Shown here: positions 9,131 to 20,323 of the stretch, one piece after another
How the letters are laid out: each line of letters begins with the position of its first letter
Position numbering within the stretch: position 1 is the first letter of the stretch
Source of the DNA: Kyrpidia spormannii
GTDB taxonomy: Bacteria; Bacillota; Bacilli; Kyrpidiales; Kyrpidiaceae
Direction: 5' to 3'
DNA: 64,000 bases
Assembly (NCBI RefSeq): GCF_002804065.1
Contig: NZ_CP024955.1
Span: 434,001 to 498,000, forward strand
Notes under the pieces: generated by a model
Database searches by the model: none
What the model saw: the letters and a program-made list of their open reading frames with translations, nothing else
Told to the model about the DNA's origin: nothing
Made by a program: the position numbers and the translations under genes

Positions 9131-9157
9131 ATATACTTTTGCGTGCATAATGAACTC
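9123..9157 (+). promoter_or_regulatory. argG promoter overlapped by two ARG boxes
   Basis: TTGCAT (9123-9128), 17 bases and CATAAT (9146-9151) form the promoter. ARG-box-like sites TGCATAAATATACT (9124-9137) and TGCATAATGAACTC (9144-9157) cover it, centres 20 bases apart. The geometry is the same as at carA. The -35 overlaps the argF stop codon. Confidence 0.65.
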
Positions 9158-9193
9158 AAGGACATTTTCTAACGAAACGGGGACGAGGAGAAG

Positions 9194-10471
9194 ATGAGCA
9201 AGCCAAAGATCGTGTTGGCGTACTCCGGGGGGCTCGACACCTCCGTGGCCATCGCCTGGCTCGAGGAGAAATTTGGATACGACGTGGTGGCCCTGTGCCT
9301 CGATGTGGGGGAAGGGAAGGATTTGGATTTTGTCCGGGAGAAGGCCCTGAAGGTGGGGGCCGTGGAGTCCTACGTCGTGGACGCCCGGGACACTTTTGCC
9401 CGGGAGTTTATCCTCCCGAGTCTGCAGGCCAACGCCCTGTACGAGGGCAAATACCCCCTGTCGGCGGCGCTGTCCCGGCCGCTCATCTCAAAATATCTGG
9501 TGGAGACGGCGGAGAAGGTCGGGGCGGTGGCGGTGGCCCACGGCTGCACCGGCAAAGGGAACGACCAGGTGCGGTTCGACGTGTCGGTGACCGCTTTGAA
9601 TCCGAATCTGAAGATCGTCGCCCCGGTTCGGGAGTGGGCGTGGTCCCGGGACGAGGAGATCGGCTACGCCAAGGAGCACGGGATTCCCATTCCCATCACG
9701 GCCGAAAATCCGTTCAGCATCGACGCGAATCTCTGGGGACGCAGCTGCGAGGCGGGGGTGCTGGAAGATCCTTGGGCGGAGGCGCCCGAGGAAGCTTTTG
9801 ACTGGACGGTGAATCCCAAGGACGCGCCGGACGAGCCCGAAGACGTGGTGATCGCCTTTGAAAAAGGGGTGCCCGTGGCGCTGAACGGCGAGCGCTTGGA
9901 CCTCGTGACCCTCATCGCCCGGCTGAACCAGATCGGCGGCCGGCACGGGGTCGGGCGGATCGATCACGTGGAGAACCGGCTCATCGGGATCAAATCGCGG
10001 GAAGTGTATGAGGCCCCGGCGGCCTTGATCCTGATCCGGGCGCACCAGGAGTTGGAGACGATTACCTTGCCCCGGGAAGTCGCCCAGTTTAAACCGATTT
10101 TGGAGCTAAAATACACCGAGCTCGTGTACAATGGCCTGTGGTTTTCGGCGTTGAAGCAGGCGGTGGACGCTTTTATCCGGGAGACCCAGCGCACGGTGAC
10201 CGGAGAGGTGAAGGTGAAACTGTTCAAAGGTCAGTTCCAGGCGGTGGCCCGGAGATCGCCGGTGTCGCTGTATGATTTTAAATTGGCGACCTACAACCCC
10301 GAGGATGCGTTTGATCATCATGCGGCGGAGGGATTCATCAAATTGTGGGGCTTGCCCACCAAAGTGTACGCTCAGGTGCACCGGGGGTCGGCGGCCGGTG
10401 TGGAAGGTGCCGCATCGGCGGGGGCGCCTGTAGCCCCGGGGGCCGAGAAGGCGGGGGAGACGGTCCGGTGA
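9194..10471 (+). CDS. argG: Argininosuccinate synthase
   Basis: The 425-residue enzyme joins citrulline and aspartate using ATP. The N-terminal PP-loop AYSGGLDTS is at residues 9-17, the citrulline/aspartate-binding segment [14 protein letters not shown] follows, and [10 protein letters not shown] lies near residue 178. The last 30 residues (rich in Gly, Ala and Pro) are an extra tail beyond the usual end of about 400 residues. The start follows GGACGAGGAG. The stop overlaps the argH GTG, so the two are translationally coupled. Confidence 0.95.
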   Translation: MSKPKIVLAYSGGLDTSVAIAWLEEKFGYDVVALCLDVGEGKDLDFVREKALKVGAVESYVVDARDTFAREFILPSLQANALYEGKYPLSAALSRPLISKYLVETAEKVGAVAVAHGCTGKGNDQVRFDVSVTALNPNLKIVAPVREWAWSRDEEIGYAKEHGIPIPITAENPFSIDANLWGRSCEAGVLEDPWAEAPEEAFDWTVNPKDAPDEPEDVVIAFEKGVPVALNGERLDLVTLIARLNQIGGRHGVGRIDHVENRLIGIKSREVYEAPAALILIRAHQELETITLPREVAQFKPILELKYTELVYNGLWFSALKQAVDAFIRETQRTVTGEVKVKLFKGQFQAVARRSPVSLYDFKLATYNPEDAFDHHAAEGFIKLWGLPTKVYAQVHRGSAAGVEGAASAGAPVAPGAEKAGETVR

Positions 10472-11937
10472 AGCTTTGGGGCGGACGGTTTACGAAACCC
10501 ACGAACGAGTTGGTGGAGGCCTACACGGCCTCCATCGGTTTTGACCGGCGTCTTGCGAAAGAAGACCTGGAAGGCAGCCTGGCCCATGTGAAAATGCTCG
10601 GCCGGTGTGGCATTGTCCCCCAAGAAGACGTGGAGAAGATCGCCGAAGGGCTTGAGGAACTCCGGCGCCGCCTGGAGGCCGGAACTCTGGAGTTCGACGT
10701 GGCCCAGGAAGATGTCCATATGAACCTGGAGAAACACCTGATCGATCTCATCGGGCCGGTGGGCGGCAAGCTGCACACCGGCCGGAGCCGGAACGATCAG
10801 GTGGCGTTGGATATGCATCTCTACCTGCGCCGGGAGATCGACGAGATCATCGAGCTCATCGTCGATCTCCAGCGGGCCCTGGTGGAGACGGCGCATAAAT
10901 ACTTGGATGTGATCCTCCCCGGTTACACTCATCTCCAGCGGGCCCAGCCGGTTCTTCTGGCCCACCACTTGGCGGCGTATTTTTGGATGTTTGCCCGGGA
11001 CGCGGAGCGACTGCGGGATGCGCGCAAGCGGGTGGACATGATGCCGCTCGGGGCGGGCGCCCTGGCCGGTACGACGTTTCCGATCGACCGGGAATCCGTC
11101 GCCCGGGAACTGGGGTTCGGGCGATTGTACGAAAACAGCATGGACGCCGTGAGCGATCGGGATTTCATTCTCGAGTTTCTGGCGGCGGCGGCGATCCTCA
11201 TGGTCCACTTGTCCCGGATGAGCGAGGAGTTCATTCTGTGGTCGTCGACCGAGTTCGGGTTTATCGAACTGGACGACGCTTATTGCACGGGGTCGAGCAT
11301 CATGCCCCAAAAGAAAAACCCCGATGTACCGGAGTTGGTTCGGGGAAAGACGGGCCGGGTGGTGGGCCATCTGGTCGGCTTGCTGACGGTGATGAAGGGG
11401 CTGCCGCTCGCCTACAACAAAGATTTACAGGAAGACAAAGAAGGCATGTTCGACACCGTGGACACCCTGAAAGGCGCCCTGGCGCTGTTCAGCGGCTTGA
11501 TCCGCGCCCTGGAGGTGCGCCGGGAGCGGTTGGCCCGGGCGGTGGCGGAGGATTTCTCGGGTGCCACCGATCTCGCCGACTATCTCGTGCGCAAAGGGTT
11601 GCCGTTTCGCCGGGCTCATGAGGTGATCGGCAAGCTGGTGCTCCACTGTGTTCAGCGTTCCTGCTTCCTGGGCGACCTCAGCCTGGAGGAGTACAGGGAG
11701 TTTTCACCGCTCTTCGACGAGGACGTTTTCCAGGCGCTGGACCCCCGCCGTGTGGTGGACGCCCGGAATGTTCGGGGCGGCACCGGAACCGGGGCCGTGA
11801 AGGCACAGCTGGAGCGAGCCGCCAGGTGGCTGGAGGACTGGTCGGAAGGTTCGGATACCGGGGCGGATCCTGAGCCGGGGGACGCCCGATCGAGCGCCGA
11901 ACCCGCAGCGGGGGATAACCAAGAGGAAGGGTCGTGA
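10468..11937 (+). CDS. argH: Argininosuccinate lyase
   Basis: The 489-residue fumarase-superfamily enzyme cleaves argininosuccinate to arginine and fumarate. It begins [12 protein letters not shown], the family start, from a GTG that overlaps the argG stop. It has [23 protein letters not shown] and the superfamily signature loop [12 protein letters not shown] near residue 275. The last 30 residues are acidic low-complexity sequence not typical of the family. This ends the arginine unit; a strong terminator follows 50 bases later. Confidence 0.95.
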   Translation: MKLWGGRFTKPTNELVEAYTASIGFDRRLAKEDLEGSLAHVKMLGRCGIVPQEDVEKIAEGLEELRRRLEAGTLEFDVAQEDVHMNLEKHLIDLIGPVGGKLHTGRSRNDQVALDMHLYLRREIDEIIELIVDLQRALVETAHKYLDVILPGYTHLQRAQPVLLAHHLAAYFWMFARDAERLRDARKRVDMMPLGAGALAGTTFPIDRESVARELGFGRLYENSMDAVSDRDFILEFLAAAAILMVHLSRMSEEFILWSSTEFGFIELDDAYCTGSSIMPQKKNPDVPELVRGKTGRVVGHLVGLLTVMKGLPLAYNKDLQEDKEGMFDTVDTLKGALALFSGLIRALEVRRERLARAVAEDFSGATDLADYLVRKGLPFRRAHEVIGKLVLHCVQRSCFLGDLSLEEYREFSPLFDEDVFQALDPRRVVDARNVRGGTGTGAVKAQLERAARWLEDWSEGSDTGADPEPGDARSSAEPAAGDNQEEGS

Positions 11938-11987
11938 CGGTGAAGGAAGAAGGGCCGGCACCGGGGAAACCGGGCCGGCACCGGCGG

Positions 11988-12029
11988 GGGTGTCCGTGGA
12001 ACCCAGGGGTTCCGCAGACGCCCTTTTTT
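11988..12029 (+). terminator. Intrinsic terminator of argG-argH
   Basis: A 16-pair stem (GGGTGTCCGTGGAACC at 11988-12003 with 12008-12023, one mismatch and two GU pairs) closes a CAGG loop. Six Ts follow (12024-12029). Confidence 0.9.
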
Positions 12030-12069
12030 GGTGTCGGCTCATGTCCGTTATGAAATCAACCCAACAGGT

Positions 12070-12177
12070 TCAAAATGTAAAATCTCCGACAATCAGGAGA
12101 ATCGGAAGAATGACCAAGGAGACGACGGCGAACAGACCGGCGAACACTCCGATGGCGATGGAACGCATTGCTTTCAT
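12070..12177 (-). CDS. 35-residue hydrophobic small protein
   Basis: A short leftward frame from an ATG at 12177 follows AGAAGGTGTGG and encodes a single-span protein: MKAMRSIAIGVFAGLFA, then VVSLVILPILLIVGDFTF. Positive residues precede one long hydrophobic stretch, as in small inner-membrane proteins. The upstream region has a plausible promoter (TTTACA, 17 bases, CAAAAT) containing a 15-base palindrome. I do not recognise the family. The ribosome site and composition make it more than a chance frame. Confidence 0.5.
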   Translation of the reverse strand: MKAMRSIAIGVFAGLFAVVSLVILPILLIVGDFTF

Positions 12178-12206
12178 GTCCACACCTTCTTCCGGCGTTT
12201 GACATG

Positions 12207-12221
12207 ATTTTGTCACAAAAT
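12207..12221. promoter_or_regulatory. Palindrome in the putative promoter of the 35-residue gene
   Basis: ATTTTGT-C-ACAAAAT is a perfect 15-base palindrome 30 bases upstream of the small gene's ATG. It overlaps the -10 candidate (CAAAAT on the leftward strand). It looks like an operator, but the regulator is unknown. Confidence 0.4.
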
Positions 12222-12419
12222 GAGGGGTTTGTAAAGCAGGAAATTGCTAGACGGGAAGGTGGCGAAGATGCCGATGTTCGGCCCGAAAGGGTGAGCCCTT
12301 GAAACGGCACACCCGGGCGGGCCAGGGCGAATCCGGGGCGAAAACGGGCATTTATTTCGAGCCGGCAGTACCGGTATGATAGATCTAGCGACAAAGCGTC
12401 GTAAGGTGAGAGGAGGAGC

Positions 12420-14780
12420 GTGAACGAGATGGGTCACAGTTCGGTCAAGAAAGGGGTTTTCGTGTCTCTGGGGGTGGCGGCTCTCTTGGCTGGCCCGGTG
12501 GTGCCCGCTGTGGCGGCGGGGGCCGTGCCGATTGTACCCGGGGGCCCCGGGGGACCCGGCCTTCCGGTGAGCGGCACACCCGGCGGCGTGGCCTCGACCC
12601 CCGGTGGCGGCGTGGTCCAGGCACCGCCGAAAGATGCTCGGGTTTCCATCGATGCTGCAAAACAGAAAGTGATGGATGCGTTCGGATTTCGCGTTACGCC
12701 GGACATGACGTTTAATTATTCGTTCATGTCCGGGGCGCCGGACGGCAGACGCCGCTGGAACCTCAGTTGGCAGACCCCTCCCTTTCAAGGGGGGCCGGGC
12801 GACAGCTACAATGCCTCGGTGGACGCGGACAGCGGTGCGATCCTGTCTTATCAGCATTGGAAGGGCAAAGATCAAGCGTTTCCACCGACCGTGACCCGGG
12901 AACAGGCCCGGGAAACGGCCCTCGACCTCGTCAAAAAACTGCAGCCGGTGGAATCCCAGCAGATTACCGCCTGGCCGGTTCAGGAGGCCATGGGGCCGCA
13001 GGGCTTGTTGGGGTTTGTCTTTGCCTTTGCCCGGGTGCAGGACGGTGTGCCGTTTCCGTCCAACGGTTTTCGAGTGATGATCAGCCCGGACGGCCAGGTG
13101 AGCTCGTACGATTTTGTGTGGTCGACGAATGTCCTGTTTCCGGGCAGCAAGCCGGCGCTGGGCGAGGGGCAGGCTCAGGCGACGTTGGCCAACACCCTGC
13201 GGGTGAGCGCTCATTACATACCGGATCCCAGTAAATGGGCGGGGGTGGCTCAGGTGCGCATGGTGTATCAGGCCAATGTTGCGGCCTCCACCATCACGCC
13301 GGGCCTGGGCTATGCTCCGGTGGGCCCGATGGTCTTGGATGCGTCGAGCGCCCAGTGGATCGACGGCAACGGGAACTCGCTTTCGGTACCCGACGCTCCG
13401 ACCCCGACCCCGCTGATGCCGGGCGGCCCCGAGGTTCCCACATTCTTCAGCAAGCCCCTCGATGAAAGCGCAGCCGAGCGCATTGCCCGCTCGCTCTCCG
13501 AGCTTTCGACTTCAGCCACCCTGGTCACCAGCAATCTCAACGACGGCGGCCGGGGCCAGCATCCCACGTGGACCTTCACCTTTACGGAACCGGATAACAC
13601 GTCGGTGAACGTGGGCGTCGATGCCATGAGCGGCGAGGTCGTTTCATTCAACACCGGGCGCCCGATACCGATGAATGAGAAGAGTGCGGCGGGTCCCCCG
13701 GCGGTGACTGCGGACCAGGCGCGGCGGGTGGCGCTCGACTTCTTGAAACGTGTATTGCCGAACCGGCTTGGGGCGCTGGCCGTACCCGAGAACCAGCCTG
13801 AGGACGGACCGATTCTCTTCAACAAATCGATGGCGGGACCCATGATTCCGGCCGGGCCGGCGATCGTCAAACCCCCGATTGCCCAGAATTACGTGGTCAA
13901 TGCCCTCCACCTCCACCACGGGGTGATCGACGATCTCTCTAACGTCAGCGTTTCTGTGGACAAAACCACCGGGCAGGTCACGAACTACTATGCCCGGTTT
14001 GCCGACGATCCAGGAATGGGCATCAATTATCCGGAAGGACAGCCCAAACCGAGCGAGCAGGCCAGGCAGGCCTATCTGAACGCGATCCACATGACCCTGG
14101 CCTATGTCCAGTTGATGCAACCGAACAGCGGCGAGCCCGGCCCGGTGCGCTTGGTTTACGTGCCGGTCAGCGATGCGCCGCTCATCGGATGGGATGCCCT
14201 CACAGGCCAGTGGATCCAGCCGTTCGGCGCACAGCCCGGCAACGTAAACCTGGATGAGATCCGCGGCCACTGGGCGGAAAAAGAACTGAGCGCTCTCTTT
14301 CAAGCGGGGATTATGCAGCCCGTGAACGGAAAGATCGCGCCGGATCAACCCATCACCCGGGGGGATTTTGTGGCGGCGTTGATGCGGGCGGTCTCTCCTT
14401 ACGGCGGCCCGATCCCGGATATGCCGAGTTTTGAGGATGTTCCTTCCAACCACCCGGATTACCCCTATATTGAGTGGGCGTTGCAGCGGGGATGGATCGA
14501 CGCCGGGAAGCAGTTTCATCCGGATGAACCGTTGACCCGGATCGCCATGGCCGACATCCTGGTTCGGGAACAGGGTTATCAGGATTTGACAAAAGTTACG
14601 GGGATTTTTCAGAATCCCTATTCCGATATGAGCGGCCGATCCGATCGCGAGTTGGCCGATGCCGCGGTGGTGACGGGGCTCGGACTCATGCGGGGGTCCG
14701 ACGGCAAGTTCCTCCCGGACGATCCGGCCAGCCGAGCCCAGGCGGCGGTGGTGCTGTATCGCTTATTGGAATTGAAATAG
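12420..14780 (+). CDS. Secreted S-layer-homology protein with PepSY/YcdB-like repeats
   Basis: The 786-residue protein has a signal peptide ([20 protein letters not shown], cleavage likely near residue 33). A Pro/Gly-rich linker follows, then repeated PepSY/YcdB-C-like blocks ([45 protein letters not shown]) over about residues 70-600. Three SLH domains fill about 617-786 ([56 protein letters not shown]). SLH domains anchor proteins to pyruvylated wall polymer; PepSY-type domains often inhibit or chaperone proteases. The GTG at 12420 follows AGGAGG closely; an in-frame ATG at 12429 is possible. A -10-like TATGAT lies at 12375. Confidence 0.8.
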   Translation: MNEMGHSSVKKGVFVSLGVAALLAGPVVPAVAAGAVPIVPGGPGGPGLPVSGTPGGVASTPGGGVVQAPPKDARVSIDAAKQKVMDAFGFRVTPDMTFNYSFMSGAPDGRRRWNLSWQTPPFQGGPGDSYNASVDADSGAILSYQHWKGKDQAFPPTVTREQARETALDLVKKLQPVESQQITAWPVQEAMGPQGLLGFVFAFARVQDGVPFPSNGFRVMISPDGQVSSYDFVWSTNVLFPGSKPALGEGQAQATLANTLRVSAHYIPDPSKWAGVAQVRMVYQANVAASTITPGLGYAPVGPMVLDASSAQWIDGNGNSLSVPDAPTPTPLMPGGPEVPTFFSKPLDESAAERIARSLSELSTSATLVTSNLNDGGRGQHPTWTFTFTEPDNTSVNVGVDAMSGEVVSFNTGRPIPMNEKSAAGPPAVTADQARRVALDFLKRVLPNRLGALAVPENQPEDGPILFNKSMAGPMIPAGPAIVKPPIAQNYVVNALHLHHGVIDDLSNVSVSVDKTTGQVTNYYARFADDPGMGINYPEGQPKPSEQARQAYLNAIHMTLAYVQLMQPNSGEPGPVRLVYVPVSDAPLIGWDALTGQWIQPFGAQPGNVNLDEIRGHWAEKELSALFQAGIMQPVNGKIAPDQPITRGDFVAALMRAVSPYGGPIPDMPSFEDVPSNHPDYPYIEWALQRGWIDAGKQFHPDEPLTRIAMADILVREQGYQDLTKVTGIFQNPYSDMSGRSDRELADAAVVTGLGLMRGSDGKFLPDDPASRAQAAVVLYRLLELK

Positions 14781-14789
14781 CGGGGAGTG

Positions 14790-14820
14790 GCCCGGGTGTC
14801 GACGGATACCCGGGCTTTTC
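14790..14820 (+). terminator. Intrinsic terminator of the SLH gene; intron landing site
   Basis: GCCCGGGT (14790-14797) and ACCCGGGC (14808-14815) form an eight-pair stem with a ten-base loop followed by TTTTC. The first group II intron begins nine bases after the stem, which is the target preference known for group IIC introns. Confidence 0.85.
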
Positions 14821-14823
14821 TGT

Positions 14824-16715
14824 GTGTGCCCGGCATGGGCGTTGACTTGGTGGTGAAAGTCCACTGCAGGCGAGGCAGCACGAGTCTGCTAGCCAAAGGC
14901 AAGGGTGTCCGCTGCGAGGCGGAATCCGAAGGAAGCCGGAGGCAAACCCACGGCCCGATGAACAAGAACCTCATACGAGGCTGCGCCGTTCGGATGAGCT
15001 GGCGCAACACAGCGAAATCCAAGGCTGCCAAGGAGCGGTGGAGTATATGAGGCGGGCGCGGGGGGAAGGTCAGCGTTCTTACCCGGGGAGGCCTGCCGGA
15101 CACGCCAGAGAAACTGGCAACCCGAACCGAGAGGTTCGGCTGAACCGGCAGGAGTCAGCAGAGGGCATAGTACTCCGGGGATCATGAACCTGAGAGGAAG
15201 GCCCGAACATCAAGTCAGAGGTGAGACCGGTGCGTTCGCGAGAAGGACGAAGACAGCCGAAAACCCTGAACAGGAACTGCCCACGGGAGGAAGTGGTGAA
15301 GCCACGGGGGATCGTGGGAGAGCCGAGCCCTTCTCCGGCACAAAGCGGAACCTCACCTCGCGGGGATCAAGGTGACAGCCTGATGGAGAAGGTGGTGGCC
15401 AGGGATAACATGCTGGCCGCCCTGAAGCGGGTGGAGCAGAACAAGGGCAGTGCCCCCGGCGTGGACGGCATTCCCACGGAAAACCTCCGGGAACAGATCC
15501 GAGCCGAGTGGCCGCGCATCCGGGAAGAACTGCTCGCGGGGACCTACCGACCGCAGCCCGTGCGCCGGGTCGAAATCCCGAAACCCGGGGGAGGCAAGCG
15601 GATGCTGGGGATCCCCACCGTGATGGACCGCCTGATCCAACAGGCCCTCCTGCAAGTGCTGACGCCGATCTTTGATCCGCAATTTTCGGAGGCCAGCTAC
15701 GGTTTCCGCCCCGGAAGAAGGGCCCACGACGCGGTCAAGAAGGCGAGGCAGTATGTGGAAGAAGGATACGAATGGGGCGTGGACATGGACCTGGAAAAGT
15801 TCTTTGACCGGGTGAATCATGACATCCTTATGGCCCGGGTAGCCCGGAAGGTCACGGACAAACGAGTGCTCAAGGTTATTCGCCGGTACCTCCAGGCAGG
15901 GATCATGGTGAACGGGGTGGTCATGGAAAGGGAGGAAGGGACGCCCCAGGGTGGGCCGCCCCGTCCACTGTTGGCGAATATCCTTCTGGATGACCTGGAT
16001 AAAGAACTGGAAAAGAGGGGCCACAAATTCGTCCGGTATGCAGATGATGCCAACATCTACGTTCGAAGCAGACGGGCGGGGGAGAGAGTCTTGGCCAGTG
16101 TCCGGAAATTCCTGCAGGAGAGGTTAAAACTCAAGCTCAACGAGCAGAAGAGCACGGTGGACCGACCGTGGAAACTCAAGTTTCTGGGGTTCAGCATGCA
16201 TAAACCCAAAGCCGGGGAAATCCGAATCCGCCTAGCGAGGCAGTCGATCGACCGGGTCAAGACCAAGATCCGAGCCCTCACGGCGAGGAACACACCGATC
16301 GCCATGGAGGAACGAATCCGACGGCTGAACACGTATCTGGGTGGATGGATCGGGTATTTTGCCCTGGCGGAAACGCCGAGCATCTTCGAAGAAATCGATG
16401 GATGGATACGGCGGAGGCTGCGGATGTGTCTCTGGAAACAGTGGAAACGGGTGCGGACGCGATACCGTGAACTGCGTGCACTGGGGTTGCCGGAGTGGGT
16501 GGTGCACCCATTTGCCAATGCCCGCAAAGGGCCGTGGCGAATGGCCCATGGGCCGATGAACAGAGCCCTGGGCAACGCCTACTGGCAGGCTCAAGGTCTG
16601 ATGAGTTTAACCGAACGTTACCGAAGGCTTCGTCAAGCTTGGTGAACCGCCGGATGCGGATCCGCATGTCCGGTGGTGTGAGAGGACGGGGGCTAGCCGC
16701 CCCCTCCTACTCGAT
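14824..16715 (+). mobile_element. Group II intron, probably group IIC, copy 1
   Basis: The 1892-base element runs from the GTGTG 5' end to a 3' end reading CTACTCGAT (AY-type). It contains a reverse transcriptase/maturase gene in its loop. Near the 3' end the fold ACCGCCGGATGC paired with GCATGTCCGGTGGT looks like domain V (16645-16680), and the GGGGGC/GCCCCC hairpin with a near-terminal A looks like domain VI. It sits directly after an intrinsic terminator and breaks no gene. It abuts copy 2 with no base between. The class is inferred from the target, the lack of an endonuclease domain and resemblance to Bacillus IIC introns. Confidence 0.85.
15383..16645 (+). CDS. ltrA: Group II intron reverse transcriptase/maturase, copy 1
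   Basis: The 420-residue protein has the RT blocks in order: NKGSAPGVDGI, YGFRPGRRAHDAVKKA, LEKFFDRVNHDILM, GTPQGGPPRPLLAN, the catalytic FVRYADDANIYV, and KLKFLGFSM. A maturase (X) domain follows (GWIGYFALAETPSIFEEIDG). No HNH endonuclease domain is present, as in class C introns. The ATG at 15383 follows AAGGTGA; an open frame extends to 15221, but that part is intron RNA domain. Two oddities: one extra residue (Ser) in NKG-S-APGVDG compared with copy 2, and PQGGPPRPLL where PQGGxxSPLL is usual. Confidence 0.92.
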   Translation: MEKVVARDNMLAALKRVEQNKGSAPGVDGIPTENLREQIRAEWPRIREELLAGTYRPQPVRRVEIPKPGGGKRMLGIPTVMDRLIQQALLQVLTPIFDPQFSEASYGFRPGRRAHDAVKKARQYVEEGYEWGVDMDLEKFFDRVNHDILMARVARKVTDKRVLKVIRRYLQAGIMVNGVVMEREEGTPQGGPPRPLLANILLDDLDKELEKRGHKFVRYADDANIYVRSRRAGERVLASVRKFLQERLKLKLNEQKSTVDRPWKLKFLGFSMHKPKAGEIRIRLARQSIDRVKTKIRALTARNTPIAMEERIRRLNTYLGGWIGYFALAETPSIFEEIDGWIRRRLRMCLWKQWKRVRTRYRELRALGLPEWVVHPFANARKGPWRMAHGPMNRALGNAYWQAQGLMSLTERYRRLRQAW

Positions 16716-18604
16716 GTGTGCCCGGCATGGGCGTTGACTTGGTGGTGAAAGTCCACTGCAGGCGAGGCAGCACGAGTCTGCTAGCCAAAGGCAAGGGTGT
16801 CCGCTGCGAGGCGGAATCCGAAGGAAGCCGGAGGCAAACCCACGGCCCGATGAACAAGAACCTCATACGAGGCTGCGCCGTTCGGATGAGCTGGCGCAAC
16901 ACAGCGAAATCCAAGGCTGCCAAGGAGCGGTGGAGTATATGAGGCGGGCGCGGGGGGAAGGTCAGCGTTCTTACCCGGGGAGGCCTGCCGGACACGCCAG
17001 AGAAACTGGCAACCCGAACCGAGAGGTTCGGCTGAACCGGCAGGAGTCAGCAGAGGGCATAGTACTCCGGGGATCATGAACCTGAGAGGAAGGCCCGAAC
17101 ATCAAGTCAGAGGTGAGACCGGTGCGTTCGCGAGAAGGACGAAGACAGCCGAAAACCCTGAACAGGGACTGCCCACGGGAGGAAGTGGTGAAGCCACGGG
17201 GGATCGTGGGAGAGCCGAGCCCTTCTCCGGCACAAAGCGGAACCTCACCTCGCGGGGATCAAGGTGACAGCCTGATGGAGAAGGTGGTGGCCAGGGATAA
17301 CATGCTGGCCGCCCTGAAGCGGGTGGAGCAGAACAAGGGTGCCCCCGGCGTGGACGGCATTCCCACGGAAAACCTCCGGGAACAGATCCGAGCCGAGTGG
17401 CCGCGCATCCGGGAAGAACTGCTCGCGGGGACCTACCGACCGCAGCCCGTGCGCCGGGTCGAAATCCCGAAACCCGGGGGAGGCAAGCGGATGCTGGGGA
17501 TCCCCACCGTGATGGACCGCCTGATCCAACAGGCCCTCCTGCAAGTGCTGACGCCGATCTTTGATCCGCAATTTTCGGAGGCCAGCTACGGTTTCCGCCC
17601 CGGAAGAAGGGCCCACGACGCGGTCAAGAAAGCGAGGCAGTATGTGGAAGAAGGATACGAATGGGGCGTGGACATGGACCTGGAAAAGTTCTTTGACCGG
17701 GTGAATCATGACATCCTTATGGCCCGGGTAGCCCGGAAGGTCACGGACAAACGAGTGCTCAAGGTTATTCGCCGGTACCTCCAGGCAGGGATCATGGTGA
17801 ACGGGGTGGTCATGGAAAGGGAGGAAGGGACGCCCCAGGGTGGGCCGCCCCGTCCACTGTTGGCGAATATCCTTCTGGATGACCTGGATAAAGAACTGGA
17901 AAAGAGGGGCCACAAGTTCGTCCGGTATGCAGATGATGCCAACATCTACGTTCGAAGCAGACGGGCGGGGGAGAGAGTCTTGGCCAGTGTCCGGAAATTC
18001 CTGCAGGAGAGGTTAAAACTCAAGCTCAACGAGCAGAAGAGCACGGTGGACCGACCGTGGAAACTCAAGTTTCTGGGGTTCAGCATGCATAAACCCAAAG
18101 CCGGGGAAATCCGAATCCGCCTAGCGAGGCAGTCGATCGACCGGGTCAAGACCAAGATCCGAGCCCTCACGGCGAGGAACACACCGATCGCCATGGAGGA
18201 ACGAATCCGACGGCTGAACACGTATCTGGGTGGATGGATCGGGTATTTTGCCCTGGCGGAAACGCCGAGCATCTTCGAAGAAATCGATGGATGGATACGG
18301 CGGAGGCTGCGGATGTGTCTCTGGAAACAGTGGAAACGGGTGCGGACGCGATACCGTGAACTGCGTGCACTGGGGTTGCCGGAGTGGGTGGTGCACCCAT
18401 TTGCCAATGCCCGCAAAGGGCCGTGGCGAATGGCCCATGGGCCGATGAACAGAGCCCTGGGCAACGCCTACTGGCAGGCTCAAGGTCTGATGAGTTTAAC
18501 CGAACGTTACCGAAGGCTTCGTCAAGCTTGGTGAACCGCCGGATGCGGATCCGCATGTCCGGTGGTGTGAGAGGACGGGGGCTAGCCGCCCCCTCCTACT
18601 CGAT
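16716..18604 (+). mobile_element. Group II intron, probably group IIC, copy 2 (tandem)
   Basis: This 1889-base element is nearly identical to copy 1. I find three base substitutions (at 17167, in the codon run near 17631, and near 17914) plus a three-base difference near 17340. Its 5' neighbour is the last base of copy 1 and its 3' flank is GCACCTG. Both copies share the same ends (GTGTG to CTCGAT), so each is complete and the pair is a precise head-to-tail tandem. Confidence 0.85.
17275..18534 (+). CDS. ltrA: Group II intron reverse transcriptase/maturase, copy 2
   Basis: The 419-residue protein matches copy 1 over its whole length, with the same YADD active site and the same PQGGPPRPLL variant. 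It has the shorter NKGAPGVDG form of the first RT block, the usual spelling in this family, so the extra codon in copy 1 is probably the derived state. Both copies appear intact, with no frameshift or stop. Confidence 0.92.
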   Translation: MEKVVARDNMLAALKRVEQNKGAPGVDGIPTENLREQIRAEWPRIREELLAGTYRPQPVRRVEIPKPGGGKRMLGIPTVMDRLIQQALLQVLTPIFDPQFSEASYGFRPGRRAHDAVKKARQYVEEGYEWGVDMDLEKFFDRVNHDILMARVARKVTDKRVLKVIRRYLQAGIMVNGVVMEREEGTPQGGPPRPLLANILLDDLDKELEKRGHKFVRYADDANIYVRSRRAGERVLASVRKFLQERLKLKLNEQKSTVDRPWKLKFLGFSMHKPKAGEIRIRLARQSIDRVKTKIRALTARNTPIAMEERIRRLNTYLGGWIGYFALAETPSIFEEIDGWIRRRLRMCLWKQWKRVRTRYRELRALGLPEWVVHPFANARKGPWRMAHGPMNRALGNAYWQAQGLMSLTERYRRLRQAW

Positions 18605-18622
18605 GCACCTGTAACGGAACAC

Positions 18623-18650
18623 TTCAAAAATACAGATAGTCATGTATAAT
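18623..18650 (+). promoter_or_regulatory. Putative promoter of the acyl-CoA ligase gene
   Basis: A perfect TATAAT (18645-18650) lies about 30 bases before the ligase start. The best -35 (TTCAAA, 18623-18628, 16 bases upstream) is weak. The promoter begins 18 bases after the intron array, so the array lies between the SLH terminator and this promoter. Confidence 0.45.
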
Positions 18651-18680
18651 GAAGAATAATGACCGAGGAGGTCGAAAGAC

Positions 18681-20312
<1,632 letters not shown>

Positions 20313-20323
20313 TTGTGGTGGCC

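Noticed and set aside
4737-9148. Very long leftward open frames antisense to carB and argF (up to 685 codons)
   Set aside because: They are mirror frames of GC-rich coding DNA. They are rich in His, Pro, Arg and Gly, have no domain or ribosome site, and the sense strand holds unmistakable carB and argF.
14787-15375. Short frames in the 5' part of each intron (repeated at 16718-17267)
   Set aside because: They lie in the structured intron RNA domains; their identity between copies reflects the duplication, not coding constraint.
14824-18604. Reading the duplicated block as an insertion sequence or a plain segmental duplication
   Set aside because: There is no transposase, terminal inverted repeat or target-site duplication. 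The encoded RT/maturase, GTGTG start and domain V/VI-like 3' end identify group II introns.
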